From: Shewanella sp. UCD-KL12
GTDB taxonomy: Bacteria; Pseudomonadota; Gammaproteobacteria; Enterobacterales; Shewanellaceae
Length of the DNA: 64,000 bases
Direction of reading: 5' to 3'
Assembly (NCBI RefSeq): GCF_001957125.1
Contig: NZ_MPHJ01000016.1
Span: forward strand, 51,719 to 115,718
Below are positions 53,544 through 62,353 of this stretch, piece after piece; the first letter of the stretch is position 1, and each line of letters starts with the position of its first letter. Below the pieces are notes generated by a model, which saw only the letters and a list, made by a program, of their open reading frames with translations, was not told where the DNA came from and made no database searches. The position numbers and the translations under genes are program-made.

Positions 53544-55535
53544 TTACTTAGTCGCTACTTGCTCTCCTGGAAGCTGGCCCGCATCGCCTTTAAGATACTT
53601 ATCTAGGAACTTAACATAAGCTTCTGAGGCGGTGATTCGGTTTTGCTTCTTACGAAATCCATGACCCTCATCGTCAAATACCACGTACTCTACGGGGACA
53701 CCGTTTTGTTTTACCTTTTCCACCAGCTCATCACTCTCCACCTTTAGCACACGGGGATCGTTAGCCCCTTGAATAACCATGAGTGGCTTAGTGATATTTT
53801 GCGCATGAAATAGCGGTGAGATAGCACGATGACGCTCGCCATCGGTGGCAGGATCGCCCATTTCATCGTAAAGCGCCTTCTTAAACGACTCCCACCAAGG
53901 TGGAATAGACTCTAACGTTCGTACCCAGTTAGTGACACCGAAGATATCGATACCAACTTGAAACTCCTCAGGTTCAAAGGCCAATGCAGCAGCGGTCATA
54001 TAGCCACCGTAGCTACCACCAACAATGCCGATTTTATCGCCATCGACCCAATCGAGTGTCTGCAGATACCTCTTACCATAGATAATATCCTGCAGATCAT
54101 TCTCACCATGATTCTTATCATCTAGATGAAAGAAGGTCTTGCCGTAACCTGAGCTACCACGATTGTTCACTGCAAATACCGCATAACCATGGTTAATCAG
54201 GTGCTGACGCATGGCGCTGTAACCTGTGCGGCTCTGACCACCGGGACCGCCATGGACAAATACGATAGCAGGCTTCTTGTTATCTGCGCTTGCATCGATA
54301 GGTTTAAACAGTAATCCGGGGATCACCAACTCATCAAAGCTCTTGAAACGAACCACCTCACTGGCGACAAGATCATTTGGATTAATTTTTGGATTCAAGG
54401 CTTGTGTCAGCTGTTTAGCTGAGTCAGCACCGAGCTGCCAAACAAACAGGTTTGATGGCGAGATATCAGAGTTGATATAGAAGGCAACTGTGGCTTCATC
54501 TTTAGAGAAGTTAACACTACGCAGATCGCCATCTGGAAGCTGAGGTAATTTTAGTGCCTTACCTGTCTTTGTATCTAAGATGCTGATACGGGTGCTAGCG
54601 TCGGCATTAACACCAGATACGCGATAACGACCTGACTCTGAGAAATAAACAAAGCTGACATTCCAATCATCTTTCACCGCTAAAGCATGCTCACCAGTGG
54701 CAATGTCGTACTGCCATACTTGCGAGAACTCCCCTTTAGCGTCGGTGCTGTAATACAAGGCACTGCCGTCGGCCGAGAAGGTCATGGGGTTATAGTTGGC
54801 TGGATCAGTATGTTGACTGATGAGTGTCGGTTTAGCACTGCGTTTTCTGAAATCTAGCAGGTAGGTATCACTGTCTCTATTGGTATGAGTTTTAGACAAA
54901 GAAACAAAGTGACCATCGCTCGATACTTCTGAAATATCAAAACCTAGCTCATTGGTAAATACTAACTCACGCTTATAGGTCTTAGCATCATAACGGTAAA
55001 GATCCATAAACTTTGGATCGCGCTCGTTAGTGGTCGCAAAAAAGTAAGCCCCATCATTGGTAAAATTCACAAAGTCGGCACGTGTCTCTTCACCCGGCGT
55101 GATATCAACTATCTTGCCATCTAGCTCCCGTACAAATAGATGGTAGAGCTCATTACCGCCATTATCTTGGGTCAGCAATACTCGGTCATCATTGGGAAAC
55201 CAAGATACGGGGTAGGTCGTGTCTTTGAATGTCGTCAAAGGAGATTGCTCCCCCGTAGCAGCATCTACCTTATACAGGTTAAAGATCCCCGACTTATCTG
55301 AACCTATTAATATCGACTTACCATCAGCTGAAAAAGATGATCCAAAGTAAGTCGTTGTCTCGAAGAAGGTCTTAGCATCGTATCGTTGCAGTGGCGCTTG
55401 CTGTGTTAGCTCAGTCGTTGCAGCACCACTTTGGCTGGTATTCGTTTTACTGTTATTTACAGCATCTGTCGAACATGCTGACAGGCCTATGCTAACAGCT
55501 AGTGCTAACACAGTTAGGTGAAGAGACTTTTTCAT
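53544..55535 (-). CDS. S9-family serine peptidase lipoprotein (prolyl oligopeptidase type)
   Basis: A 663-residue protein with a lipoprotein signal (MKKSLHLTVLALAVSIGLSAC). Residues about 70-400 are a beta-propeller of WD40-like blades, and the C-terminal alpha/beta hydrolase has the catalytic triad: Ser in GGSYGGYM, Asp in GANDPRV, His in DDEGHGF. The enzymes cleave short peptides, often with proline or acylated N-termini. AGAGGA precedes the ATG at 55535; an upstream in-frame ATG is less likely. It is convergent to the DUF4382 gene. Confidence 0.93.
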   Translation of the reverse strand: MKKSLHLTVLALAVSIGLSACSTDAVNNSKTNTSQSGAATTELTQQAPLQRYDAKTFFETTTYFGSSFSADGKSILIGSDKSGIFNLYKVDAATGEQSPLTTFKDTTYPVSWFPNDDRVLLTQDNGGNELYHLFVRELDGKIVDITPGEETRADFVNFTNDGAYFFATTNERDPKFMDLYRYDAKTYKRELVFTNELGFDISEVSSDGHFVSLSKTHTNRDSDTYLLDFRKRSAKPTLISQHTDPANYNPMTFSADGSALYYSTDAKGEFSQVWQYDIATGEHALAVKDDWNVSFVYFSESGRYRVSGVNADASTRISILDTKTGKALKLPQLPDGDLRSVNFSKDEATVAFYINSDISPSNLFVWQLGADSAKQLTQALNPKINPNDLVASEVVRFKSFDELVIPGLLFKPIDASADNKKPAIVFVHGGPGGQSRTGYSAMRQHLINHGYAVFAVNNRGSSGYGKTFFHLDDKNHGENDLQDIIYGKRYLQTLDWVDGDKIGIVGGSYGGYMTAAALAFEPEEFQVGIDIFGVTNWVRTLESIPPWWESFKKALYDEMGDPATDGERHRAISPLFHAQNITKPLMVIQGANDPRVLKVESDELVEKVKQNGVPVEYVVFDDEGHGFRKKQNRITASEAYVKFLDKYLKGDAGQLPGEQVATK

Positions 55536-55742
55536 TGTGTTCCTCTTATATGTCATCGAAAAAGATCGTTAAAATCCATGTACTTCACGCCGAATACACT
55601 GAGCCAAAAGCTCAAAATACTTAGCCGGCACTTTTTACGAACAAATAGCAAGCTAACGCATACTTGGCTAAAAAACGAGTCATTTACATTAGTGGGGCAA
55701 TATAAAGAGGCACTGAAGCTGTAAAGCTGTAAACCATAGGCA

Positions 55743-55770
55743 ACAAAAAAGGCCCCTAAGGACCTTTGAT
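55743..55770 (-). terminator. Terminator for the multihaem cytochrome gene
   Basis: An interrupted stem (AAAGG / CCTTT around CCTAAGG) is followed by TTTTTT on the minus strand, as expected for a leftward intrinsic terminator. It lies about 160 bases after the stop codon, beyond another hairpin. Confidence 0.5.
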
Positions 55771-55796
55771 GAATATGCGACTCATGTTTTAAGGTT

Positions 55797-55840
55797 GGGG
55801 ATGGAAGTGGCAGCCTGCAGGGTAGCCACCTTCCATCCCC
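55797..55840 (-). repeat. Long hairpin in the cytochrome 3' region
   Basis: Arms GGGGATGGAAGTGGC and its near-complement AGCCACCTTCCATCCCC bracket the core GCCTGCAGGGT. The stem is about 15 bp and has no T-tract. The same core sits in the hairpin at 58315-58340. Confidence 0.75.
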
Positions 55841-55931
55841 ATTTACTGCTAAAGCTAAGCAGTAATCATCTACAAAGCTGCTGAGCGGTTACCAGCAGCT
55901 CTCACTTATCGCTAATACTTACTTTAAGTAT

Positions 55932-57845
55932 TTAAAGTGCACGGTCAAAAACGTGGAACTTATCGATACCGTAAGACTTACCTTCAGCATGACAAGTTGC
56001 ACAAGACTCTGAAGTTGGCAATGTATACCAATCTTCTAGCTTCTCAGCATTGATTTCACCACCTTGCTGAAGCATGTGGTTCTTCGCTGAATCATCATTA
56101 TGACAAGCAAAACAGTTAGCTGTTATTGGGCTAGTCATTACACCTGATGTACCACCGTTATAAGCTTTAGACAGGATGTACTGGTTAGGAATCGCATTCA
56201 AATCGATACCTTCAGCATGACAAGCAACACAGTTTTCAGCATTTAGCTTAGCGGCTGAGTTTTCTTCTCCATCAGGGTCTGTTGCAGTATTGCCTACACC
56301 CCAGTGCATGCTGTGAACCATAGGACCAAAGCCTGGTGCTGAGTTCTTCGCACTACGATCTTGGCCATTGTTATGACACGCTACACAGTCCAAGCCACCT
56401 TCGTTGTAACTACCATTTTTATGGTAGTTTGTCTCGTTAGTGTGACAGGTAGTACAGCTATCAGCTGTTACGCTGTGTCGACGATCAAACTCTTGTAGCT
56501 TGATACCTGAATGATCGACAACATCTGAGTAGCTAGTTAATGAAACACCGTCATAACCGCCATCTTCATCCTGCTGCTTAAATGTCACTCGAGTACTCGC
56601 CGTTAAGCCAGCTAAACGATAATCGCTGTCTAAACCATCAAGATGTGGGTAACAGATTGAACGGCTACCACTAACATTCTCAATATATTGCTCAGAACCA
56701 CGCGGGCTAGGACGGCCCACTAACGAATCATTTTGATAACCGTGCACGTATGCACCTGCATATGTCAGCGTACCATCGGCATACAGTGCCGCGATATTAA
56801 GCTGAACTTCTGTATCACCTTCAGTATTAAACAAGGCAACATCGGTACACCAACCACCATTAGGGTAGTCTTCCCACTCTAACGAGTCATTGAGGTAAGG
56901 GGCTGAAGTCGTTGTGTAATGAACTTCACGCAGCTCAGCACGGTCAGATACTTGCTTATGGAACAAGCGCATATCAGTACCATCACTGAACGCATTAAAT
57001 GCTGTCGCTAGGTCTGATGTCTGAATGTTTGCAGCATCATGACAATCGATACAGGTCTGCTGTGAATACACTGTCTCAATTGGCTTCTCATGACAGGTGT
57101 AACAGTTAGACGGAGCAAAGTCTTTTTCAAACTTCTGATGGTTGATATGACCAATCTTCTGCATAGTGTTACGTGCGTAACCACCATCATCACGAGCAAT
57201 GTTGCCGTGACATGTCATACAACCAGCTACCAGATCGGTTTCACCTTCTGGATTAATAGCTGTGTAGCTAGGATGCTTCAGTGATGATGCTGCATAGTCT
57301 GTGTGGCAAGCATGACAAGTTGCAGTTGAAGTCGTGTGAAGGTTTTCGCTCTTATCCACGACGATATAACGTGATTTTGCGATGTTATCACCACCACCGA
57401 CAGCTAGACGAATTAAGCCTTCAGTTCCCGCTGTAACTGATGCCATTGGTGCGACAAACTCATATCGACCAGTCTCAATTTCAGTTAGCTCTGCGCCCTC
57501 TGTTGACTCACTCGCACTACCACCAAGAATGGTACCTTCGAAATCATCACGGCTGCGACCGATGCCACCTTCAGTCAACTCAGCGACTTCTGCATTGGCT
57601 TTTTCAAGACCCGAAATTAGATTGTTATCTTCATCGGTGATCTCAAATTCAAATCTGACCTGTCCATCTTCAAGCGCGTGGCTGATCATCTCAACATTAG
57701 TAACAGTTGACGTCTCTACCGAAGGTGGCGGTGTAGGCTTACCATCTTCACCGTCACTACCATCTTTACCATCACTGCCACAAGCAGATAGGCCCACGAC
57801 CCCTGCAACTACCAAGGCTAGATAGCGTTTATTAAACTCTTTCAT
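55932..57845 (-). CDS. OmcA/MtrC-family outer-surface multihaem c-type cytochrome
   Basis: A 637-residue lipoprotein (MKEFNKRYLALVVAGVVGLSAC, lipobox GLSAC), secreted to the cell surface and used for electron transfer to metals or electrodes in the family. Nine CxxCH haem-binding motifs are visible: four in the first half (CHACH, CMTCH, CYTCH, CIDCH) and five in the second (CTTCH, CVACH, CVACH, CFACH, CATCH), separated by a beta domain. Family members normally have ten. The start at 57845 was chosen because GGAG stands five bases upstream; a GTG and an ATG are also in frame upstream. There are no mtrA or mtrB genes in the window, so this is a stand-alone member, perhaps like SO_1659. Confidence 0.9.
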   Translation of the reverse strand: MKEFNKRYLALVVAGVVGLSACGSDGKDGSDGEDGKPTPPPSVETSTVTNVEMISHALEDGQVRFEFEITDEDNNLISGLEKANAEVAELTEGGIGRSRDDFEGTILGGSASESTEGAELTEIETGRYEFVAPMASVTAGTEGLIRLAVGGGDNIAKSRYIVVDKSENLHTTSTATCHACHTDYAASSLKHPSYTAINPEGETDLVAGCMTCHGNIARDDGGYARNTMQKIGHINHQKFEKDFAPSNCYTCHEKPIETVYSQQTCIDCHDAANIQTSDLATAFNAFSDGTDMRLFHKQVSDRAELREVHYTTTSAPYLNDSLEWEDYPNGGWCTDVALFNTEGDTEVQLNIAALYADGTLTYAGAYVHGYQNDSLVGRPSPRGSEQYIENVSGSRSICYPHLDGLDSDYRLAGLTASTRVTFKQQDEDGGYDGVSLTSYSDVVDHSGIKLQEFDRRHSVTADSCTTCHTNETNYHKNGSYNEGGLDCVACHNNGQDRSAKNSAPGFGPMVHSMHWGVGNTATDPDGEENSAAKLNAENCVACHAEGIDLNAIPNQYILSKAYNGGTSGVMTSPITANCFACHNDDSAKNHMLQQGGEINAEKLEDWYTLPTSESCATCHAEGKSYGIDKFHVFDRAL

Positions 57846-57851
57846 CATCAC

Positions 57852-58383
57852 TCCGAAGCCATTATATATGACTATTTCATCATTGTTTTAATAGCAAGTT
57901 TGCTACTCCCCGCATAGATAACGATATGATGAAACCCTTACTCTTTGTGATGATTTAACTGAAAAACAGACCTAAGTCATAACATTTATGAACAAAAAAC
58001 AAACGAGCAACAATACCTCTAAGTAGGTAGTCATAAGTTAACTCAAAAAGCCAAATAAAAAAACACAAACAGAAAGCAAATCCGCAACAAAAGCGTTAAT
58101 TGCTACCATTAATGTACACTGAAAGTTAACTTAAACGGCAAGGTAATATTCTTAAATAATAACAACTTAAGATTAATCTAAATTACCTTTAGTAAAATTT
58201 GGAATTTGTATTTAAAATTCTGTAAAAAGTTTCAAGTGACGGTTAAACCTCAAGCTTGTTAACAAGCTAAAGCTGAAAGAGGTGGGTAAACGATACATGG
58301 CTAGTGAGCAGGAAACGGCGGCCTGCAGGGTGGCCGCCGTAACGAGCGTTAACTTAGGAGAATAACGTGCCTAAATCGAGTAT
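57852..58383. promoter_or_regulatory. AT-rich spacer upstream of the multihaem cytochrome
   Basis: About 530 bases without a supported gene. The left side presumably holds the cytochrome promoter. No convincing FNR, ArcA or CRP site was found by eye. The right side contains the hairpin at 58315-58340, just past the end of the metal permease gene. Confidence 0.4.
58315..58340 (-). repeat. Hairpin 3' of the metal permease gene
   Basis: A 9-bp perfect stem ACGGCGGCC / GGCCGCCGT with the loop TGCAGGGT. Its core GCCTGCAGGGTGGCC closely matches the hairpin at 55797-55840. It is probably a dispersed 3'-end hairpin repeat or mRNA stabiliser. Confidence 0.75.
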
Positions 58384-59763
58384 TTATGAACAGCAGTCTC
58401 TTCGCCACCAATTTTTTGGTAACTTTTCAAGCAGTACTTTAGCCATCAATATCGCCAACAGCACACCCGAGCTATAAACAATAGCTGCAGGCAGTAGATT
58501 GTGATGATCGCCCACCTGAGGCATAACGACAAAACCATAGGTTTCTACAAGATAGTTAACCAGTATACCCGACACAAGTGCGACACCGAGCACCCCACCC
58601 AAATAGCCAAAGAGTGCCCGCTTACCCAGCTCTTTAGTGACCACACCTAAAGTCGCAATATTGGTCGCAGGCCCTGCGAGCATAAATACCAGCACAGCAC
58701 CTGGAGAGACTCCAGCTAATAGCAGCCCAGCAGCAATAGGGGTCGATGCCGTAGCACAGATGTACATAGGGACAGATATCAGCACCATTACCAACATCGC
58801 CAGAATGCCATCTCCCCACTGCGCCATAAAATCACCAGGTACATAGGTTTGTACCAACGCTGCAAAGAACAAGCCTATGAGCAACCAAATGGTGGTGTCT
58901 CTAACTAAATCAGTTGCTGCAAAGTGTAAGCCTTTGCCGATACGGCTGAGAACAGAAGTACCTTTAAGCTCAGTAGCAACATCTTTAGTCGACTCACAGC
59001 AGCTGTCAGCTTCCGCTTTAGACGATTCACTCTTGGTTGAACTGCAGCAAGAGCTACTCACTTCAGCTTGAAGATTAGCCTTAGTTTCACTTTTAGCTTT
59101 GCTGCCACAGCAGGAGCTCGCTTTGCTCTGGGCAACAGGGGCTGCACTCAAAGTCGGCGCATTCATCAAACTATCACTTGCCGCCATCGGCGTCATAGTG
59201 ACCACTGGCTTAGCTTTCTCTTCACCCTTAGTTGTGGATTTAGATGAGCAACAAGCGCTCACTTCTTTAGGTTCACTCTTATCACTTTTACTGCTACAGC
59301 ATGATGCAACCGATGAGTTAACTTCCGTGGTAACAGCTGAGCCTTTCTGGCCGGAAATAGGGTCGTCTTTATCATCCCGACCGACTAAAATCCCGGCGAC
59401 AATCGCACTAGTAACGGCAGCAATCGGCCTTACAATAGCCATAAATGGCCCAAGCAACACATAGGATACTGTCACTGAGTCAACACCTGTTTCAGGGGTT
59501 GAGACTAAAAATGAAGTGGTGGCTGCTTTTGAAGCACCAGAACGGCGAAGGCCCACAGCCGCAGGAATGACGCCACAAGAACACAATGGCAGAGGCGCAC
59601 CTAATACCGCCGCTTTTACCGTAGTCTTAAAGCCATGGCCCCCCAGCTGCTTCTGCATCCACGCCATAGGCACAAACATTTTCAGCATTCCAGCAAGAAA
59701 CAGCCCCAGCAAAAGCCAAGGTGCTGAGTCCAAAAACAGGTCAATAAAATTTGCTAACAACAT
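58384..59763 (-). CDS. SO_0444-family Cu/Zn efflux permease with Cys-rich loop
   Basis: A 459-residue inner-membrane protein of the SO_0444/YraQ permease family, presumed to export copper or zinc. Eight or nine hydrophobic segments lie in two blocks: about residues 1-120 (PWLLLGLFLAGMLKMFVP, APLPLCSCGVIPAAVGLRRSG, TSFLVSTPETGVDSVTVSYVLLGP) and about 280-445. Between them is a hydrophilic region (about 130-270) with five or more paired-cysteine blocks (SCCSSK, ACCSSK, SCCGSK, SCCSST, SCCEST). These look like metal-binding segments. It starts two bases after the upstream MerR gene stops, one operon. A terminal CC (RRDCCS) is also present. Confidence 0.9.
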   Translation of the reverse strand: MLLANFIDLFLDSAPWLLLGLFLAGMLKMFVPMAWMQKQLGGHGFKTTVKAAVLGAPLPLCSCGVIPAAVGLRRSGASKAATTSFLVSTPETGVDSVTVSYVLLGPFMAIVRPIAAVTSAIVAGILVGRDDKDDPISGQKGSAVTTEVNSSVASCCSSKSDKSEPKEVSACCSSKSTTKGEEKAKPVVTMTPMAASDSLMNAPTLSAAPVAQSKASSCCGSKAKSETKANLQAEVSSSCCSSTKSESSKAEADSCCESTKDVATELKGTSVLSRIGKGLHFAATDLVRDTTIWLLIGLFFAALVQTYVPGDFMAQWGDGILAMLVMVLISVPMYICATASTPIAAGLLLAGVSPGAVLVFMLAGPATNIATLGVVTKELGKRALFGYLGGVLGVALVSGILVNYLVETYGFVVMPQVGDHHNLLPAAIVYSSGVLLAILMAKVLLEKLPKNWWRRDCCS

Positions 59764-59765
59764 AC

Positions 59766-60245
59766 CTAACCCTTACTTTTACATTTTTTAGTGTACTGAG
59801 ACTCATCATGGTGGTGACCATGGTTTTCACATTTAATTTTATCGGTATTAGACTCTAGCGCTTCTAAAATTGAGCAATGTTCGGCGCTTTCAGGCCCGCC
59901 ACAGCAAGCATCTGACAAACGCTGTAATGAGATCTGAAAATGTTTCAACTCGGCAATTTTGTCATTTACATGCGTGAGTTTACTATCGACTAACCCTTTT
60001 ACATCAGCACATGCCCAGTTAGATTTATCGAGCTCAATCGAAAGCAACTCAGTTATTTCTGACAAGGTAAATCCGACTGCCTTAGCCCGTAAAATAAAGC
60101 GCAATCTTTCAGCATCACTCTCTGTATAGATCCTGTAACCAGACTCTGTACGAGACGAAGGCGATAACAGGCCATGCTTTTCATAAAACCTTAAGGTGTC
60201 AGCCTTGACCTCACACTGTTTAGCCAGCTCTCCAATTCGGTACAT
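59766..60245 (-). CDS. zntR: MerR-family metal-responsive regulator (ZntR/CadR-like)
   Basis: A 159-residue activator. The winged helix (MYRIGELAKQCEVKADTLRFYEKHGLLSPSSRTESGYRIY) and the dimerisation helix are typical, and the metal pocket resembles ZntR: Cys in ACADVKGLVDSKL, then CCGGPESAEHCSIL near residues 116-128. An unusual C-terminal tail HHHDESQYTKKCKSKG adds histidines and a cysteine. The promoter has the 20-bp spacer expected of MerR targets. The gene heads the permease operon, so autoregulation is likely. Zn2+ or Cd2+ is inferred from the Cys pattern, not shown; Cu is possible given the partner. Confidence 0.85.
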   Translation of the reverse strand: MYRIGELAKQCEVKADTLRFYEKHGLLSPSSRTESGYRIYTESDAERLRFILRAKAVGFTLSEITELLSIELDKSNWACADVKGLVDSKLTHVNDKIAELKHFQISLQRLSDACCGGPESAEHCSILEALESNTDKIKCENHGHHHDESQYTKKCKSKG

Positions 60246-60297
60246 TACTTGGGCTCCATAGGCTCATTTTAGGGGAATGCCAACAACAATTAGGCTG

Positions 60298-60329
60298 ATT
60301 ATAAACCTTGGAGTTAAATCTAAGGTCAA
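60298..60329 (-). promoter_or_regulatory. MerR-type promoter of the metal-efflux operon
   Basis: On the minus strand TTGACC (-35) and TATAAT (-10) are separated by 20 bases, longer than usual, and the spacer holds a dyad ACCTT...AAGGT (60305-60326) matching at 9 of 11 positions per arm. This is the classic layout for MerR-family control. The transcript would start about 45-50 bases before the regulator's ATG. Confidence 0.85.
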
Positions 60330-60396
60330 GGGTTATTATGCTGCTTCTTTATGACATATGCTTGTTCTGCTGTGCGTATTGTGAAATCGCGCAGAA

Positions 60397-60420
60397 AAAA
60401 ACACTCTAGAGGGGTGTTTT
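60397..60420. terminator. Terminator-like hairpin between divergent promoters
   Basis: Arms AAAACACT and GGTGTTTT surround a TCTAGA centre and are bordered by A and T runs. It lies between the metal operon promoter and purH. Its purpose is unclear: it could isolate the two units or end a short RNA. Confidence 0.5.
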
Positions 60421-60568
60421 ACGTTAAAATGTGCGCGCTATGAATAGGGGCTCACTAAAGCAGCTAGGATTGAGGGACTTTTGGAAAGCAGTGTCGTATC
60501 AGAATTGATTGATATTGTTCTGTTTTCCGAAAGATCCTTAAATATAACTACTGGACACTGTACCCAAA

Positions 60569-62158
60569 ATGAATAATGCCAGACCCATTCGTCGCGCGCT
60601 GTTAAGCGTTTCAGATAAAACCGGAATCCTTGAGTTTGCTAAAGCGCTACATGCTCAAGGCGTAGAACTGCTATCTACTGGTGGCACCGCCCGCCTTTTG
60701 GCTGACAACGGTGTGCCTGTCATTGAAGTATCGGATCATACCGGACATCCAGAGATCATGGATGGACGTGTCAAAACTTTGCACCCTAAAGTGCATGGTG
60801 GCATCTTGGCGCGCCGCGGTATCGACGAGCTTGTCATGGAACAAAACAATATCAAACCAATCGACCTTGTAGCCGTTAACCTATACCCATTTGCAGAAAC
60901 AGTTGCTAAAGAAGGTTGTACGCTGGCTGATGCCGTCGAGAATATCGATATTGGTGGCCCGACTATGGTTCGCTCTACAGCTAAAAACCATAAAGACACC
61001 ACCATCATTGTTAACGCTCAAGATTACGATCGCGTAATTAAAGAGATGAATGACAATGAGGGGAGTACAACCCTAGAAACACGTTTCGACCTAGCAATTG
61101 CCGCCTTTGAGCATACTGCCGCATACGATGGCATGATTGCTAACTACTTCGGGACTAAGGTTCCGGCGCACAGTAAAGATGAGTGCCATGAAGACTCTAA
61201 ATTCCCACGCACTTACAACACTCAGCTAGTTAAAAAGCAAGACCTTCGTTATGGTGAAAACAGCCATCAAACAGCCGCTTTCTATGTCGATACCAATATC
61301 GATGAGGCTTCTGTTGCTAGCGCTATTCAGCTTCAAGGTAAGGCTCTGTCATACAACAATATCGCCGATACTGACTCTGCGCTTGAATGTGTTAAAGAGT
61401 TCAGCGAGCCAGCTTGTGTTATCGTCAAGCACGCTAACCCTTGTGGCGTTGCAGTAGGCAGCGATCTGCTAGATGCATACAACCGTGCTTACCAAACAGA
61501 TCCTACTTCAGCCTTTGGTGGCATCATCGCCTTTAATGGCGAGCTAGATGAAAAGACAGCCAGCGCGATTGTTGAGCGCCAGTTTGTTGAAGTCATTATT
61601 GCGCCAAAAGTAAGCCAAGCAGCTCGCGATGCCGTTGCCGCTAAAGCCAATGTTCGTCTACTAGAATGTGGCGAATGGGGCACTAAAACAACGACACTTG
61701 ATTACAAGCGTGTGAATGGCGGACTACTTCTACAAGATCGCGATCAGGGCATGGTCGGGATTGATGATGTGAAGATCGTATCTAAGCGTCAACCAACAGA
61801 AACTGAGATGAAAGATCTTATGTTCTGCTGGAAAGTAGCCAAGTTTGTTAAGTCTAACGCGATTGTTTACGCTAAAAATAGTATGACTATCGGCGTAGGT
61901 GCGGGCCAAATGAGCCGCGTATACAGCGCAAAAGTCGCTGGTATTAAGGCTGCAGATGAAGGGCTAGAAGTACAAGATTCAGTGATGGCATCTGACGCCT
62001 TCTTCCCATTCCGTGACGGTATTGATGCAGCAGCTGCTGCAGGTATCAGCTGTATTATCCAGCCAGGTGGTTCTATTCGTGACGAAGAGATCATTGCTGC
62101 TGCTGATGAGCACGGTATGGCGATGGTGTTTACCGGAATGCGTCACTTCCGTCATTAA
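60569..62158 (+). CDS. purH: Bifunctional AICAR transformylase/IMP cyclohydrolase
   Basis: A 529-residue cytosolic enzyme catalysing the last two steps of IMP synthesis. The N-terminal cyclohydrolase reads RRALLSVSDKTGILEFAKAL, GTARLLADNGV and VSDHTGHPEIMDGRVKTLHPKVHGGIL. The C-terminal transformylase has QDLRYGENSHQTAAFY, the catalytic KHANPCGVAVG, and the ending FPFRDGIDAAAAAGISCIIQPGGSIRDEEIIAAADEHGMAMVFTGMRHFRH. Length equals E. coli PurH. A weak ribosome-binding sequence precedes the ATG. purD follows, 195 bases on, with structured RNA in between. Confidence 0.97.
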   Translation: MNNARPIRRALLSVSDKTGILEFAKALHAQGVELLSTGGTARLLADNGVPVIEVSDHTGHPEIMDGRVKTLHPKVHGGILARRGIDELVMEQNNIKPIDLVAVNLYPFAETVAKEGCTLADAVENIDIGGPTMVRSTAKNHKDTTIIVNAQDYDRVIKEMNDNEGSTTLETRFDLAIAAFEHTAAYDGMIANYFGTKVPAHSKDECHEDSKFPRTYNTQLVKKQDLRYGENSHQTAAFYVDTNIDEASVASAIQLQGKALSYNNIADTDSALECVKEFSEPACVIVKHANPCGVAVGSDLLDAYNRAYQTDPTSAFGGIIAFNGELDEKTASAIVERQFVEVIIAPKVSQAARDAVAAKANVRLLECGEWGTKTTTLDYKRVNGGLLLQDRDQGMVGIDDVKIVSKRQPTETEMKDLMFCWKVAKFVKSNAIVYAKNSMTIGVGAGQMSRVYSAKVAGIKAADEGLEVQDSVMASDAFFPFRDGIDAAAAAGISCIIQPGGSIRDEEIIAAADEHGMAMVFTGMRHFRH

Positions 62159-62169
62159 TTGAAAGAAGA

Positions 62170-62241
62170 AACTCGGTGCTAGGGTTTAGTTCCTAGGAGT
62201 TTTAACCCTGAGTTTCGAACAGAATATTAATTTTTAATATT
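62170..62241 (+). other. Hairpins just after purH
   Basis: Two stems follow the purH stop: AGGGTT...AACCCT inside AACTC...GAGTT (62170-62216), and a perfect AATATTAA-TTT-TTAATATT at 62223-62241. They lack a long T-tract, so read-through into purD is expected. Confidence 0.5.
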
Positions 62242-62251
62242 TAGCGCAAAG

Positions 62252-62331
62252 CCATCAGTTCTAGAACAAGGAAAACATACGGAGTTTACGCGAGTAAATG
62301 AGTATGTTTGACGAAGTTAAAGAGCTGATGG
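62252..62331 (+). repeat. 80-nt imperfect hairpin between purH and purD
   Basis: Outer arms CCATCAGTTCTAGAAC and GTTAAAGAGCTGATGG pair at 14 of 16 positions. Inner pairs AAACATAC/GTATGTTT and TTTAC/GTAAA close on a gcga loop. The element could be a miniature transposable repeat or an RNA processing site regulating purD. Confidence 0.7.
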
Positions 62332-62353
62332 AACAGCGATAAAGGATAAAAAG

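Noticed and set aside
57382..57825. 147-codon reading frame antisense to the cytochrome gene
   Set aside because: Shadow of the well-supported multihaem cytochrome on the other strand; low-complexity Ser/Pro-rich translation.
59099..59464. 121-codon plus-strand reading frame
   Set aside because: Antisense shadow of the Cys-rich loop of the metal permease.
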